From an uncultured Oscillospiraceae bacterium (lineage in GTDB: Bacteria; Bacillota; Clostridia; Oscillospirales; Oscillospiraceae), in assembly GCA_947589745.1 (NCBI GenBank), contig CANQCS010000007.1:1-64000 (forward strand): a stretch of DNA of 64,000 bases. Direction: 5' to 3'. The notes beneath the pieces were generated by a model, which was not told the origin of the DNA, did not search any database, and worked only from the letters and a program-made list of their open reading frames with translations. The position numbers were made by a program, and so were the translations under genes. Below, in pieces: positions 26,102 to 36,144 of this stretch (its first letter is position 1; each line of letters starts with the position of its first letter).

Positions 26102-27508
26102 TCATGCTTTCTTCCGCGCCTTCAAAGTGTCAGAAATCTCCTGCACCTTGGTATCGGTCAGAACAAATTTCTTAACGAAGAAAAGGAAAGCAGTCACCAG
26201 TCCCAGAATCGGCAGGACCGTCATCAGCAGCCGCAGGCCCAGGATGGTCTGGGCGCTCTGGGCCACGATGGCGCCCTCCTGGTCGGAGTTGCCCGTCAGA
26301 CCGATCAGGTCCAGGCCGATGCCGGTGATGAATACCGCCACGCCGGAGGCGGCCTTGACCACGAAGGTCTGCATGGAGAAGATCACCGACTCCTCCCGCC
26401 TGCCGGTCTTCAGCTCGCCGTAGTCCACCGAGCTGGACAGGAACACGGTGGTCAGCACCGACAGGATGCCGTTGGCAGCGAACACCAGGGCGCCGCAGAC
26501 GCACAGCAGGACCATGTTCCCGGCCTGTCCGATCAGGCAGATGACGAGAATCAGGGCATAGCCCGCCATGGCGAGGCCCAGCGCCACCTTAAAGAGGTCG
26601 GTGTTGCCCAGGAACTTGCGGAGCAGGGGATAGACCACCATCATGCCCAAAATCTGGCAGCCGCCGCCCACGATGGTGAACATGGTGTAGTTGTCCACCC
26701 AGCTGGAACCCGCCGCCAGGGTGGCCCCCACGTCGTACTTGAAGAAGTAGATGACCAGGTTGGAGGTCAGGTACAGGGAGCCGTTGATGAGCAGGATGGC
26801 CAGCACAGTGATCATGGCCTGGTCGTTGCCGAAGAGGGCCTTGAACATCTCCGGGATGGTGGAGGTCTGCATCCGCTCGCCGTCGTGCTCCTTCACCTTC
26901 AGGCAGCAGATGACCTCGGCCACAACGAAGAGGACCGCCACAATGAGGGCTACCCAGCGGAAGCCCTCCCGCTGGTGGACGGGGTCGTCCCCGCCGCCCA
27001 GGGCGGTGACCAGCATCAGCGCGCCGGTTTGAATGAGGGCGGAGCCCACGCCGGCACAGGTACGGCCCACCACCGACAGGCCCTCGCGGTCCTGGGGCGT
27101 GGAGGTGATGGCGGGGATCATGGACCAGTAGGGAATGTCCATCATGGTGTAGGTGACGCCCCAGAGGATGTAGATGACGGTGAAATAGACCATCAGGGGA
27201 ACGCCCTCCATGCGGGGGGCGGCGAACAGCGCGTACAGCACCACGGCGTTGAGCACCGTGCCGCTGAACAGCCAGGGGCGGAACCGGCCCCAGCGGGTCC
27301 GGGTCTTGGCCACCAGAATGCCCATGAAAGGGTCGTTGATGGCGTCAAAAACGCGGGCGATCATCAGGATGGTGCCGACAAAGGTGGCGGACAGCCCCAG
27401 AATGTCCTGATAGTACGCCATGACGTAGGTAGCGGACAGGGCATATACCATGTCCTTGCCAACGGCGCCGATGCCGTAGGCGGCCGTTTGGAAACGGGTC
27501 AGCTTCAT
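26102..27508 (-). CDS. GPH-family sugar:cation symporter (MelB-like)
   Basis: Twelve-helix glycoside-pentoside-hexuronide:cation symporter of 468 aa. Typical marks are GAVGKDMVYALSATYVMAYY, DAINDPFMGILVAKTRTRWGRFRPWL (the cation-site and A-like loop motif), SMIPAITSTPQDRE and SSSVDYGELKTGRREE in the second half. It probably imports a glycoside or uronide with Na+ or H+. Transcribed from a TTGACA-N18-TATCAT promoter divergent from the hydrolase gene. The Gfo/Idh/MocA enzyme follows. Confidence 0.92.
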   Translation of the reverse strand: MKLTRFQTAAYGIGAVGKDMVYALSATYVMAYYQDILGLSATFVGTILMIARVFDAINDPFMGILVAKTRTRWGRFRPWLFSGTVLNAVVLYALFAAPRMEGVPLMVYFTVIYILWGVTYTMMDIPYWSMIPAITSTPQDREGLSVVGRTCAGVGSALIQTGALMLVTALGGGDDPVHQREGFRWVALIVAVLFVVAEVICCLKVKEHDGERMQTSTIPEMFKALFGNDQAMITVLAILLINGSLYLTSNLVIYFFKYDVGATLAAGSSWVDNYTMFTIVGGGCQILGMMVVYPLLRKFLGNTDLFKVALGLAMAGYALILVICLIGQAGNMVLLCVCGALVFAANGILSVLTTVFLSSSVDYGELKTGRREESVIFSMQTFVVKAASGVAVFITGIGLDLIGLTGNSDQEGAIVAQSAQTILGLRLLMTVLPILGLVTAFLFFVKKFVLTDTKVQEISDTLKARKKA

Positions 27509-27584
27509 TTTTCTCTCTCCTCTTCATCAAGTGAATAGATGGCCGCAGTCTCCGCCTTGGCGGCAAAAACCGCCGGCCGGAACT

Positions 27585-27614
27585 ATGATATTCCCTCGGG
27601 AGACGTTTTGTCAA
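27585..27614 (-). promoter_or_regulatory. Promoter of the MelB-like gene
   Basis: On the minus strand TTGACA (27609-27614) and TATCAT (27585-27590) with an 18-base spacer. A 9-bp inverted repeat GATATTCCC ... GGGAATATC brackets the region and could be an operator. Confidence 0.6.
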
Positions 27615-27675
27615 CACTACTCTGGGAATATCTTACAAAAAATCCACACCGCGGCGACAAAATCCTGCTGCACTG

Positions 27676-27704
27676 TTGACAAGAAGGAAACAGCGTATTA
27701 TGAT
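27676..27704 (+). promoter_or_regulatory. Promoter of the hydrolase gene
   Basis: TTGACA at 27676-27681 and TATGAT at 27699-27704 with a 17-base spacer. Confidence 0.65.
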
Positions 27705-27752
27705 TTTGAATGGAATGCAGAACAGTCCTGGAAAAGACTGGGAGGGAACAGT

Positions 27753-28712
27753 ATGGATTTGATTCCGGAGGAGAAGCTGCCGCAGGTGATGCGGGAGGAG
27801 GTGGAGCCTTGGCTGGCGAGCCTTTGCACCAGGGGCCGGCTCGGCGGGGAGCTGTCCTATGAGCTCTTTGCGCTGCCGGAGGCCAGGGCCACCGTGGTGA
27901 TCAGCCACGGCTCCACAGAGAACTGCGAGAAGTTCCACGAGTTCATCTACTACCTGCTCAAACACGGCTACAGCTGCGCCATCATGGACCACCGGGGCCA
28001 CGGCCGGTCCGCCCGGGAGAGCAAAAATATCATGGTGGTGCATATCTCGGATTTTCAGCGCCATGTGGAGGACTTCCACCGCTTCGTCCACGAGCTGGTG
28101 CTTCCCATGTCCGGCGGGAAACCGCTGTACCTGTACGCCCACTCCATGGGCGGCTGCATCGCCGCGCTGTACCTGGAGCAGTACCCGGAGGACTTCTCCA
28201 AGGCCGTACTCAACGCGCCCATGCTGGGCCTGGACACAGGAGGGCTCCCCGCCTGGGCGGGCAAGGCGGTCTGCAACGTCATGCACCTGCTGGGCAGGGG
28301 GGAGGACAAGCTCTGGTTCCAGGGGGACTTTGACCCGGACGCGCCCTTTGAGCAGGACGCCAGCACGTCCCAGGCGCGCTACCGGTACTACCTGGATATC
28401 CGCCGGGCCGAGCCGGCCTACCAGCTCTCGGCGTCCAGCTACCGTTGGACCGGGGAGGCCATCCGGGCGGCGGCAAGGGCGGTCAGACATGCGGGAAAGA
28501 TCCGCGTCCCGGTGCTGGTGTTCCAAGCGGAGAAGGACGGCTATGTCTCCCCCAAGGCACAGGAGCGGTTCGTGGAGCGGCTGCATCACGGCAGACTGGT
28601 TCACGTGCCGGGCTCAAAGCATGAAATTTACCGCTCTGGCAATGCGGTTTTGGATCAATATTTGATTCAAGTTTTTGCATTCTTCGATAAGACAGCCGCT
28701 CTTGATACATGA
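27753..28712 (+). CDS. Alpha/beta hydrolase (monoacylglycerol-lipase-like)
   Basis: Cytoplasmic serine hydrolase of 319 aa. The sequence has the hydrolase-4 (lysophospholipase/MGL) layout: VISHGSTENCEKF with the oxyanion HG, MDHRGHGRS, the nucleophile elbow AHSMGG, a lid region, FQAEKDGYVSP with the acid and a late VPGSKHEIYR with the catalytic His. Likely substrates are monoacylglycerols or lysolipids. The ATG at 27753 follows GGGAGGG. It has its own promoter and terminator. Confidence 0.9.
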   Translation: MDLIPEEKLPQVMREEVEPWLASLCTRGRLGGELSYELFALPEARATVVISHGSTENCEKFHEFIYYLLKHGYSCAIMDHRGHGRSARESKNIMVVHISDFQRHVEDFHRFVHELVLPMSGGKPLYLYAHSMGGCIAALYLEQYPEDFSKAVLNAPMLGLDTGGLPAWAGKAVCNVMHLLGRGEDKLWFQGDFDPDAPFEQDASTSQARYRYYLDIRRAEPAYQLSASSYRWTGEAIRAAARAVRHAGKIRVPVLVFQAEKDGYVSPKAQERFVERLHHGRLVHVPGSKHEIYRSGNAVLDQYLIQVFAFFDKTAALDT

Positions 28713-28737
28713 ATTACCCCGTCTGACAGGCGCAGTC

Positions 28738-28764
28738 ACCCCCGCCCTCTCAGGCGGGGGTTTC
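28738..28764 (+). terminator. Terminator after the hydrolase gene
   Basis: CCCCCGCC / GGCGGGGG with a 6-base loop followed by TTTCT. A second hairpin, AGGGAGTCCCGGC/GCCGGGGCTCCCT, lies near 28818-28848. Confidence 0.75.
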
Positions 28765-28884
28765 TGATTGCGGGCCGGTCTGCAGGCTTACCAAAAAAGA
28801 CGCTGCCCACAGGGAGTCCCGGCACAAGCCGGGGCTCCCTCAGCCTGTCAAAAAACGGCCCGCCTGAACCGAATCCAGACAGAC

Positions 28885-29470
28885 CGTGAGAAAAATAAGG
28901 GAAGCGCTGGTCGTTTTGTACTTGTTTAACTGCTGGTTGCTCCGTTCTACTACGCAATTGATGGTGCGGTTCATGTTGGATGTTGTCCGGGCTGGTTCCT
29001 TTTGCTCGTTACTGCACAATCAGCCCTATGGTCCCCTCATCCGTCGCGGACCATTCGTCCGCGACACCGGCTGCCTACGGCAGCCTGGGCAAACCGGCAT
29101 TTCATGCCGGTTTGATTTGATTGCACGTGCAGGGGGACCCTGACGGTCCCCCCGCACACACCTCCTCCCTCCGAATCCTAAACTATCTGCTCCTTCACCC
29201 CGCGAATAGAACCATCTACCAATTGCGTAGTGGAACGGAGCAACCAGCAGTAAGACTACGGAAAAACAAAAACGCAGTCCCGATGAAAGCTTTCTCTGGG
29301 TACTTCCCAGAACAAACTGCCCTTAACGTCCTTCCAAACAGCCGGGATTCTTAAGGGGGCGCGAGCCCCCTTAAGCGCACTTTTGGGTACTTTTCCTGCG
29401 AGGGAAAAGTACCCCAGGGGACCGCCCCGCCCGGGGGGCGAATCAGACCCGGTGGGGGCCGGAGGCCCCC
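28885..29470 (-). repeat. Dispersed repeat family A, copy 5 (interrupted)
   Basis: The inverted core is present at both ends (GGTTGCTCCGTTCTACTACG near 28936 and CAATTGCGTAGTGGAACGG near 29220), but the loop between them is about 240 bases instead of about 45. The extra DNA holds hairpins: GTCGCGGAC/GTCCGCGAC, GGCTGCC/GGCAGCC, AAACCGGCAT/ATGCCGGTTT, and GGGGGACC/GGTCCCCC. The usual GATGAAAGCTTTCTCTGGG segment, the CTTAAGGGGG hairpin and the GGTACTTTTCC/GGAAAAGTACC end follow. Confidence 0.78.
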
Positions 29471-29556
29471 ATAGATTTTCGTCGGGGCCATCGAGGCCCC
29501 TCCAAAAATTTGACAGTTGCGCCTGCGGCGCACCTGTCGTGGGGGGCGGAGCCCCC

Positions 29557-30036
29557 CTACCGCCAGTCTAAAGCCACCCACCGGGCCCCACTGTCCGCCG
29601 AGGGACACACCGCAGTGATGTACCCCGGCAAAAAATCCTCCCGCCAGACACACCGCCCGTCGGGCGGAAAGCTGGCCAGCAGGGCCGTCAGGCCCTGCCC
29701 CCGCCGTTTGACGGTGGCCTCCCGGCCGGTCCAGAGCCGGAAAAACGCCCGGTCGTCCAGACCTCCCGCCAGCCGGGGCGGAGCGGCCCGCAGCCGCTCC
29801 ACATCCACCCCCACCGGCAGATGGTGGATGGCGCACACCGCCGCCCCCCGGGTGTGGCTCAGATTGAACTGGAGCTCCGGGCGGTCCGGAAAGAAGGGCT
29901 TTCCGCCCGCCTCCCGGGCGATGGGGGGCAGGGCCTCCAGGCCGTACTCCCGGCGCAGCGCCTCCGCCAGCAGGCGGCGGGCCAGCGCCTTTTCCTCTCC
30001 CGCGGGACACAGGACCCCGTATACGATGACCTCCAC
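29557..30036 (-). CDS. 4'-phosphopantetheinyl transferase superfamily protein
   Basis: Small Sfp/AcpT-type enzyme of 159 aa that would transfer phosphopantetheine from CoA to a carrier-protein serine. Motifs: GKPFF near residue 45, FNLSHT, GVDVERLR with the Mg-binding Asp/Glu, and FFRLWTGREATVKRRGQGL in place of the usual WxxKEAxxK. It is shorter than Sfp (about 220 aa) and lacks a C-terminal lobe, as do other clostridial versions. No carrier or megasynthase genes are nearby. The ATG at 30036 follows a TTGACA/TATAAT promoter. Confidence 0.85.
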   Translation of the reverse strand: MEVIVYGVLCPAGEEKALARRLLAEALRREYGLEALPPIAREAGGKPFFPDRPELQFNLSHTRGAAVCAIHHLPVGVDVERLRAAPPRLAGGLDDRAFFRLWTGREATVKRRGQGLTALLASFPPDGRCVWREDFLPGYITAVCPSADSGARWVALDWR

Positions 30037-30065
30037 GGCTCCATCCTCCGAAACTTTTTTTGCTG

Positions 30066-30094
30066 ATTATAGGGGCGCGGGACCGGATTGTCAA
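30066..30094 (-). promoter_or_regulatory. Promoter of the phosphopantetheinyl transferase gene
   Basis: Minus strand TTGACA (30089-30094) and TATAAT (30066-30071) with a 17-base spacer, a consensus SigA promoter. Confidence 0.75.
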
Positions 30095-30257
30095 CACTAT
30101 TTTGGAAAGCCGGAGGACAAAAGGCCCGGAAATCAGGGATATTCCCACGGATATTCAAAATTTTTTGAAAAAATTTTTCACGGAAAAGAGGATTTTTATA
30201 TTTTTCGTTGTATACTGTTATTGGTAAGACCGTGAGAGGAAGGAGGTGGGCGGTGCG

Positions 30258-32042
30258 ATGGCCTTCCCTCAGCAGTTTTTGGACGAGCTGGTCAGCCGCA
30301 ATGATATCGTGGACCTGGTCTCCGGCTACGTGGCCCTGACCCGGAAGGGCAGCAACTACTTCGGCCTCTGCCCCTTCCACAACGAGAAGACCGGCTCCTT
30401 CTCCGTCTCCCCGGACAAGCAGATGTACTACTGCTTCGGCTGCCACCACGGCGGCGGGGCCATCAACTTCGTCATGGAGATCGAGAACCTGTCCTACCCG
30501 GACGCCGTGCGGTTCCTGGCCAAGCGGGCGGGCATGGAGGTCCCCGAGGACAGCGCCGACCGGGCCGAGGCACGGCGGCGGCAGCGGGTCCTGGCCCTCA
30601 ACAAGGACGCCGCCCGCTGGTACTACCAGAACCTGTCCACCCCGGAGGGCGGGGCCGTGTGTGCCTACCTGGAGAAGCGGCGCATCAGCCGCCGGACCGC
30701 CATGAACTTCGGCCTGGGGGCCTCTCTGGACCAGTGGGACGCCCTCATCACCGCCATGCAGGAGAAGGGCTACACCAAGGCCGAGCTGCTGGCGGCGGGC
30801 CTCGCGGTCCAGAACCAGAAGGGGCGGCTCTACGACAAGTTCCGCAACCGCCTCATGTTCCCTGTCATCGACGTGCGGGGGGACGTGGTGGCCTTCGGCG
30901 GACGGGTGCTGGACAAGTCCGAGCCCAAGTATATGAACACCAACGAGACCATCGTCTACAGCAAGCGCCGGAACCTCTACGGCATCAACCTGGCCAAGAA
31001 GACCAAGCGGCCCAACTTCATCCTCTGCGAGGGCAACATCGACGTCATCACCCTCCACCAGGCGGGGTTCGACAACGCCGTGGCCTCCATGGGCACCGCC
31101 CTCACGGTGGAGCAGACCCGCATCCTGAGCCGCTACACCAAGGAGCTGGTGCTCTGCTACGACAACGACACCGCCGGACAGATGGCCACCCAGAAGAACA
31201 TCCAGCTGCTGGAGAACAGCGAGTTCAAGGTCCGGGTCATCCAGCTGCCCCGCCGCCTGGTGGACGGGGAGTATGTGAAGCAGGACGTGGACGACTTCAT
31301 CAAGCTCCAGGGCCCGGCGGCCTTTGAGGCGGTGCTGCGGGGCAGCGAGGACCAGCTGGACTTCCGCATGGAGGCCGTGGCCGCCAAGTACGACCTGTCC
31401 ACCGGCGACGGCAAGATCGCCTACGCCGAAGAGATCAGCGAGCTGATCGCCTCCCTCCCCAGCCCCGTGGAGCGGGAGGTCTGCGCCGGGCGGGCCGCCG
31501 AGAAAGCGGGCCTCACCCGGGAGGCCATGCTGCTGGAGGTGAAGCGGGCCCGTGGAAAGCTCCGGGGCAAGGACCGGCAGGAGCTGACCCGGGAGACGCT
31601 GAACGTCAGCGCCGCCCGGCAGCCCAGGGACCGGACTATCCGCTACACCGACCTCCGCTCCGCCATGGCGGAGGAGGGCGTGGTGCGGCTGTTGTTCCTG
31701 GACGGGACGCTGGCGGAGAAGTGCGGGGCGCTGCCGCCGGAGGATTTCAGCTCGCCGGTGCTGGGCAGAGTTTACGCCCTCCAGCTCCGGGCCCACGAGG
31801 AGGGGCGGGGCCTCTCGCCCTCCGCCCTGGCCGGGGAGCTGAGCGGGGAGGAGATGAGCCACCTGACCACGCTGCTGCAGAAGTCGGAGAATCCCGGCAG
31901 GGCGGATCAGGCGCTGTCGGATTACATACGCATCATACGGGAACGCGCGGACCAGCGCATGGGGCGGGGCGAGACCGATCCGCTGCTGGCCGCAATGGAA
32001 CGCTCAAAAGAGAAAAAGGGTTATGGAGGAAAGCCGAAATGA
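30258..32042 (+). CDS. dnaG: DNA primase DnaG
   Basis: Primase of 594 aa that makes RNA primers at the replication fork. The zinc-binding CHC2 domain is at about 35-65 ([13 protein letters not shown] ... YCFGCHHGG). The N-terminal core includes [11 protein letters not shown]. The TOPRIM domain carries [13 protein letters not shown] and [11 protein letters not shown]. The C-terminal helical domain docks to DnaB. The ATG at 30258 was chosen with AGGAGG upstream. Its TGA overlaps the rpoD ATG, giving the conserved dnaG-rpoD macromolecular synthesis operon without rpsU. Confidence 0.96.
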   Translation: MAFPQQFLDELVSRNDIVDLVSGYVALTRKGSNYFGLCPFHNEKTGSFSVSPDKQMYYCFGCHHGGGAINFVMEIENLSYPDAVRFLAKRAGMEVPEDSADRAEARRRQRVLALNKDAARWYYQNLSTPEGGAVCAYLEKRRISRRTAMNFGLGASLDQWDALITAMQEKGYTKAELLAAGLAVQNQKGRLYDKFRNRLMFPVIDVRGDVVAFGGRVLDKSEPKYMNTNETIVYSKRRNLYGINLAKKTKRPNFILCEGNIDVITLHQAGFDNAVASMGTALTVEQTRILSRYTKELVLCYDNDTAGQMATQKNIQLLENSEFKVRVIQLPRRLVDGEYVKQDVDDFIKLQGPAAFEAVLRGSEDQLDFRMEAVAAKYDLSTGDGKIAYAEEISELIASLPSPVEREVCAGRAAEKAGLTREAMLLEVKRARGKLRGKDRQELTRETLNVSAARQPRDRTIRYTDLRSAMAEEGVVRLLFLDGTLAEKCGALPPEDFSSPVLGRVYALQLRAHEEGRGLSPSALAGELSGEEMSHLTTLLQKSENPGRADQALSDYIRIIRERADQRMGRGETDPLLAAMERSKEKKGYGGKPK

Positions 32043-33349
32043 GCAAGAAACCGGAAGAGACCAACACCAAGGCCGCCGAGGCCAAGAAGGCCGAGGGGGA
32101 GAAGAAATACGCCAAGCTGCCGGAGAAGGTGGTGGCCGGACTGCCCGCCGCCGCCATTCTGAACGCCAATGAGAAGGTGATGGACCTCTTCGCCCGGGGC
32201 AAGCGCCGGGGCCGCCTGGAGCCGTCGGAGATGATGGAGGTCCTGGACGAGATGGAGCTGGACAGCGACCAGCTGGAGAAGATCTACGACTCCCTGGAGG
32301 CCCTGTCCATCGACATTGGCAGCGAGGAGGACCTGCTGCCGGAGATCCCCGACGACATAGAGCCCCCCATGGAGGTCATCGCGGGCCTGGAGGAAGAGGA
32401 GCTGGTGGACCCCAACGCCCTGGTGGACAGCTTCGCCATCGACGACCCGGTGCGGATGTACCTGAAGGAGATCGGCAAGGTGCCGTTGCTCTCCCCGGAG
32501 GAGGAGATCGAGCTGGCGGAGAAGATGAGCGCCGGAAACCTGGCCCAGGAGCAGCTGGAGAGCATGGAGGGCGAGGAGCTGCCGCCGGAGACCGCCAAGG
32601 AGCTGAAGGCCATGGTCAAGGCCGGTGAGCGGGCCAAGCAGCAGCTGGCCGAGGCCAACCTCCGCCTGGTGGTATCCATCGCCAAGCGGTACGTGGGCCG
32701 GGGAATGCTGTTCCTGGACCTGATCCAGGAGGGCAACCTGGGCCTCATCAAGGCGGTGGAGAAGTTCGACTACACCAAGGGCTACAAGTTTTCCACCTAC
32801 GCCACCTGGTGGATCCGGCAGGCCATCACCCGGGCCATCGCGGACCAGGCCCGGACCATCCGCATCCCCGTCCACATGGTGGAGACCATCAACAAGGTCA
32901 TCCGGGTCAGCCGCCAGCTCCTCCAGGAGCTGGGCCACGACCCCTCCCCGGAGGAGATCTCCGCCGAGATGGGGATGCCGGTGGACAAGGTGCGGGAGAT
33001 TTTGAAGATCGCCCAGGAGCCGGTGAGCCTGGAGACCCCCATCGGCGAGGAGGAGGACTCCCACCTGGGGGACTTTATCCCCGACGAGGGGGCCAGCGAG
33101 CCCAGCGAGGCGGCGTCGTTTACCCTGCTCAAGGAGCAGCTGGTGGAGGTGCTGTCCACCCTGACGCCCAGGGAGGAGAAGGTGCTGAAGCTGCGCTTCG
33201 GCATCGAGGACGGCCGGACCCGCACCCTGGAGGAGGTGGGCAAGGAGTTCAATGTCACCCGTGAGCGCATCCGCCAGATCGAGGCCAAGGCCCTCAGAAA
33301 GCTGCGTCACCCCAGCAGGAGCAAGAAGCTCAAGGATTTCCTCAACTGA
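32039..33349 (+). CDS. rpoD: RNA polymerase primary sigma factor SigA/RpoD
   Basis: Housekeeping sigma factor of 436 aa. An acidic N-terminal region is followed by region 1.2 ([22 protein letters not shown]), region 2 ([40 protein letters not shown]), region 3 and region 4 with the -35 helix-turn-helix ([20 protein letters not shown]). The ATG overlaps the dnaG stop by four bases and has GGAGG upstream. The C-terminal [12 protein letters not shown] is the standard end. Confidence 0.97.
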   Translation: MSKKPEETNTKAAEAKKAEGEKKYAKLPEKVVAGLPAAAILNANEKVMDLFARGKRRGRLEPSEMMEVLDEMELDSDQLEKIYDSLEALSIDIGSEEDLLPEIPDDIEPPMEVIAGLEEEELVDPNALVDSFAIDDPVRMYLKEIGKVPLLSPEEEIELAEKMSAGNLAQEQLESMEGEELPPETAKELKAMVKAGERAKQQLAEANLRLVVSIAKRYVGRGMLFLDLIQEGNLGLIKAVEKFDYTKGYKFSTYATWWIRQAITRAIADQARTIRIPVHMVETINKVIRVSRQLLQELGHDPSPEEISAEMGMPVDKVREILKIAQEPVSLETPIGEEEDSHLGDFIPDEGASEPSEAASFTLLKEQLVEVLSTLTPREEKVLKLRFGIEDGRTRTLEEVGKEFNVTRERIRQIEAKALRKLRHPSRSKKLKDFLN

Positions 33350-33707
33350 TTCATTTTCAAGCGCAGTTTCGCCGGGTGCCCCAAGGTGCTTACCTGACCG
33401 CATAGAGAGGCTTAAACCATAAAAAATTCCTGCCGCTTTGCGGGCTGATCATAAAACAGTATGCTGTTTGAGCTTGTCTGTAAGACGGGCAAGGACAGCG
33501 GATAGGAACGCTCTGGACGAGGACAAAATCGCCGGGGCGTTTTCTATTTGATATACACAGAGATTTAAGGAAAAGATTTTGATAAACGTGCCTAAAGAGT
33601 GATAGATTTCTTCACATTTGGGCGGTATAATATGAAATGTCGAGTGGGAGACTGTCCGGCAAATTGTAATGTAACGATACAAATATTCCACGAGGAGGAT
33701 AAACCCA
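33350..33707. other. Gene-free stretch downstream of rpoD with a possible coding remnant
   Basis: AT-rich compared with the flanks. On the plus strand a 42-codon open stretch (33423-33551), ending RTADRNALDEDKIAGAFSI, looks like the C-terminus of a lost gene but has no start or ribosome site; its family was not recognised. A TATAAT near 33627 and AGGAGG at 33693-33698 belong to the following GNAT gene. Confidence 0.35.
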
Positions 33708-34091
33708 TTGGTGTACAAGTTCAACGAAAAAGTGTCTGTAAAAGCATTGGCGGATTTGCGTGAATCTGTAGGTTGGAACAGGATGGAAAGAGAATATAAA
33801 AACCCTTTGATGACATCCTATTACCATATTGCAGTTTATGAAACTGAAAAACTGATTGGATATATTGATTGTGTATCAAACGGAGTAACGGATGCTTATA
33901 TTCAGGATTTAATGGTTTGTCCGGATTACCAAGGCAAAGGGATTGGCACAGACCTGATGTATAAAATGATTGGATATCTGAAAGAAAAGCGTATCTACAT
34001 GATCTCAGTGGTTTATGAAGAGCGCTTGAAGCCGTTTTATAAGCGATTTGGTTTTTATAATATGCTATGCGGGCAAATGGAAACATACTAG
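33708..34091 (+). CDS. GNAT family N-acetyltransferase
   Basis: Protein of 127 aa with the GNAT fold. The acetyl-CoA-binding motif A is YIQDLMVCPDYQGKGIGTDLM (V-x-P-x-x-Q-G-x-G-I-G). The preceding strand is IGYIDCVSNGVTDA and the closing segment is PFYKRFGFYN. The substrate is unknown. The TTG at 33708 is chosen because AGGAGG ends nine bases upstream; GTG at 33711 is the alternative. Codon use and base composition are clearly AT-rich, unlike every neighbour, pointing to recent transfer. It is followed by a dense hairpin cluster. Confidence 0.85.
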   Translation: MVYKFNEKVSVKALADLRESVGWNRMEREYKNPLMTSYYHIAVYETEKLIGYIDCVSNGVTDAYIQDLMVCPDYQGKGIGTDLMYKMIGYLKEKRIYMISVVYEERLKPFYKRFGFYNMLCGQMETY

Positions 34092-34134
34092 GAATCGCAC
34101 ATAATACAATCTCTCGTGCAAATTCCCGTTTGTT

Positions 34135-34371
34135 GAGAAGTTGCAAAACCCTTTAGGAACTAAAGGGCGCACTTCTATACATGGGTCTGGCGACCATGTA
34201 TCGTGCGCTCTGCGAGGCTTCCTCTCTGACAGCAGGAAGCCAACCTCCGAGAGGTTTCGTCGCTTCGCGACCTCAAGGAGGCTACACCCCATTGCGCCGC
34301 TAAAGCGGCTATCCCCAGTGTACTTGCCGAACAGATAAACCCGCTTCGCGTCTTTACCTGTTCGGCAAGTC
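34135..34371. other. Cluster of consecutive hairpins downstream of the GNAT gene
   Basis: At least five stems in about 235 bases: CCCTTTAG/CTAAAGGG; the nested GCGCAC...ATACATGG/CCATGTAT...GTGCGC; GGCTTCCT/AGGAAGCC; GAGGTTTCGTCGC/GCGACCTC; GCCGC/GCGGC; and the long ACTTGCCGAACAG/CTGTTCGGCAAGT. No gene is seen. It could be a structured RNA or the end of the mobile unit that brought in the GNAT gene. Confidence 0.5.
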
Positions 34372-34490
34372 TGATACTTTTTCTTGAAAGAAAAAGTATC
34401 AAAAAGAACTTTATCCTCGCTCTCAAAGTGTTGCGATTTCTACATTTTCCGCACGGTAACGGAGTGCATTTTTAATGAGAGAATAGTATG
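34372..34490 (+). repeat. Dispersed repeat family C, copy 4
   Basis: GATACTTTTTCTT/AAGAAAAAGTATC hairpin, CAAAAAGAACTTTATCCTCG, GTGTTGCGATTTCTACATTT, CCGCACGGTAACGGAGTG and a GAGAGAATAGTAT end. It is nearly identical to copy C3. Confidence 0.82.
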
Positions 34491-34601
34491 AAAAGTGAAT
34501 ACCGAAAAAAGACCGTTGACACACCGGCTCGCCAGTGAAAAGTCAACGGTCCTTTTAATACTGTTTTACAACCTACCGCATTTTCGCGGCAGGAATTTTT
34601 G

Positions 34602-35972
34602 TTATTTTACCAGCGCCTCGCCGACGGTGAAGATATCTCCCGCTCCCACGGTGAGGATCAGGTCCCCCGGCTGGGCCGTCTCCCGGAGCACCTGCTCCGT
34701 GTCCTGGAGGGTGGGACAGTAGATGCTGCCCGGGATCTGCGCCGCCAGGTCGGCGGAGGAGATGCCGATGGTGTTCTTCTCCCTGGCGGCGTAGATCTCC
34801 GAGAGCACCACCAGGTCGGCGGTCCGCAGGACCGCCACGAAGTCGTCGAACAGCGCCTTGGTGCGGGTGTAGGTGTGGGGCTGGAAGGCGCACACCACCC
34901 GGCCGTGGTCCAGGGTGCGGCACATCTCCAGCAGCGCCCGGAGCTCGCTGGGGTGGTGGGAGTAGTCGTCGTAGACCTTGGCCCCCCGGAACTCCCCCTT
35001 GTACTCGAACCGCCGGCCCGTGCCGGAGAACGCCTCCAGCCCCGCCCTCACCGCGTCGCCGGGGACGCCCAGCACGTAGGCCGCCGCGGCCGCCGCCAGG
35101 GCGTTGTACACGTTGTGCCGCCCCGCCACGTGGAGAGACAGGTGGGTGTAGAGCGTCCCGTCCACCACCACGTCGAAGTCCGGCATCCCGTGGCTCCAGG
35201 TCAGGTCCACGGCGCGGCAGTCCGCCCCCTCGCCAAACCCGAAGGTGAACAGCGGCAGGCCCCGCAGCGCGTCCATGGCGCCGGGGTCGTCGGCGTTGGC
35301 CACAATGCGCCCGTCGGGGGGCACCAGCTGGGCGAAGCGGCGGAAGGACGACTTGATGTCGTCCAGGTCCTTGAAGAAGTCCAGGTGGTCCGCCTCCACG
35401 TTCAGCACCACCGCCACGGTGGGGAAGAAGTAGAGGAAGCTGTTCCGGTACTCGCAGGACTCCAGGATGATGGTGTCGCCCTTGCCCACCCGGTAGCCGC
35501 TGTGGAGCATGGGCAGGGTGCCCCCGATCATCACCGTGGGGTCCGCCCCGGCGGCCATGAAGATGTGGGTGCACATGGAGGTGGTAGTGGTTTTGCCGTG
35601 GGTGCCGGAGATGCAGAGGGCGTTCTCGTACTGCTGCATGATGGCGCCCCAGGCCTCGGCCCGCTCAAAGACCGGGATGCCGCTGGCCCGGGCCGTCACG
35701 ATCTCCGGGTTGCTGTCCCGGATGGCGGCGCTGCGGACCAGGAACTCCGCGCCCTGGATGTCGTCGGCGGAGTGGCCCACGTGGACCGGGATGCCCAGGG
35801 AGCGCAGATGCTCCACCACCGGGCCGTCGTTCTGGTCGCTGCCCTGGACCCGGAGCCCCATGCCGTGGAGCACCTCCGCCAGGGGGGACATGGAGACGCC
35901 GCCGATGCCGGAGAGATGGACCCGGCGCCCGGGGACGATAAAGTGCTGAATTAAAGTATCGGTATGAATCAT
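34602..35972 (-). CDS. murC: UDP-N-acetylmuramate--L-alanine ligase MurC
   Basis: Cytoplasmic Mur ligase of 456 aa that adds L-Ala to UDP-MurNAc in peptidoglycan synthesis. The N-terminal UDP-binding Rossmann domain has HLSGIGGVSMSPLAE. The central ATPase has the P-loop SGTHGKTTTTSM. LNVEADHLDFF is the Mur D-H motif and AGRHNVYNALAA the N-ribose loop. The C-terminal domain carries YDDYSHHPSE (metal/phosphate contact). The ATG at 35972 follows AGGAGGTCATCC. Monocistronic and divergent from cca. Confidence 0.96.
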   Translation of the reverse strand: MIHTDTLIQHFIVPGRRVHLSGIGGVSMSPLAEVLHGMGLRVQGSDQNDGPVVEHLRSLGIPVHVGHSADDIQGAEFLVRSAAIRDSNPEIVTARASGIPVFERAEAWGAIMQQYENALCISGTHGKTTTTSMCTHIFMAAGADPTVMIGGTLPMLHSGYRVGKGDTIILESCEYRNSFLYFFPTVAVVLNVEADHLDFFKDLDDIKSSFRRFAQLVPPDGRIVANADDPGAMDALRGLPLFTFGFGEGADCRAVDLTWSHGMPDFDVVVDGTLYTHLSLHVAGRHNVYNALAAAAAAYVLGVPGDAVRAGLEAFSGTGRRFEYKGEFRGAKVYDDYSHHPSELRALLEMCRTLDHGRVVCAFQPHTYTRTKALFDDFVAVLRTADLVVLSEIYAAREKNTIGISSADLAAQIPGSIYCPTLQDTEQVLRETAQPGDLILTVGAGDIFTVGEALVK

Positions 35973-36144
35973 AGGGGGATGACCTCCTGAAAGAAGCAGA
36001 AGTTGATGTTTGCGTTTTTCTCAAATCTGTATTATACTATAAGAATCTCCGATGCGCAACAGGAATTTCCGCCAATACTATGGGAAACCGCGGCGAAATC
36101 TGTCGCTGTCTGCGCGTCGTGGTTTGGGAAGGAAGGTGAGGCGG

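Noticed and set aside
34135..34371. Integron attC site or self-splicing intron behind the GNAT gene
   Set aside because: No integrase, no attC core sequences and no intron-encoded protein or conserved intron domain could be identified.
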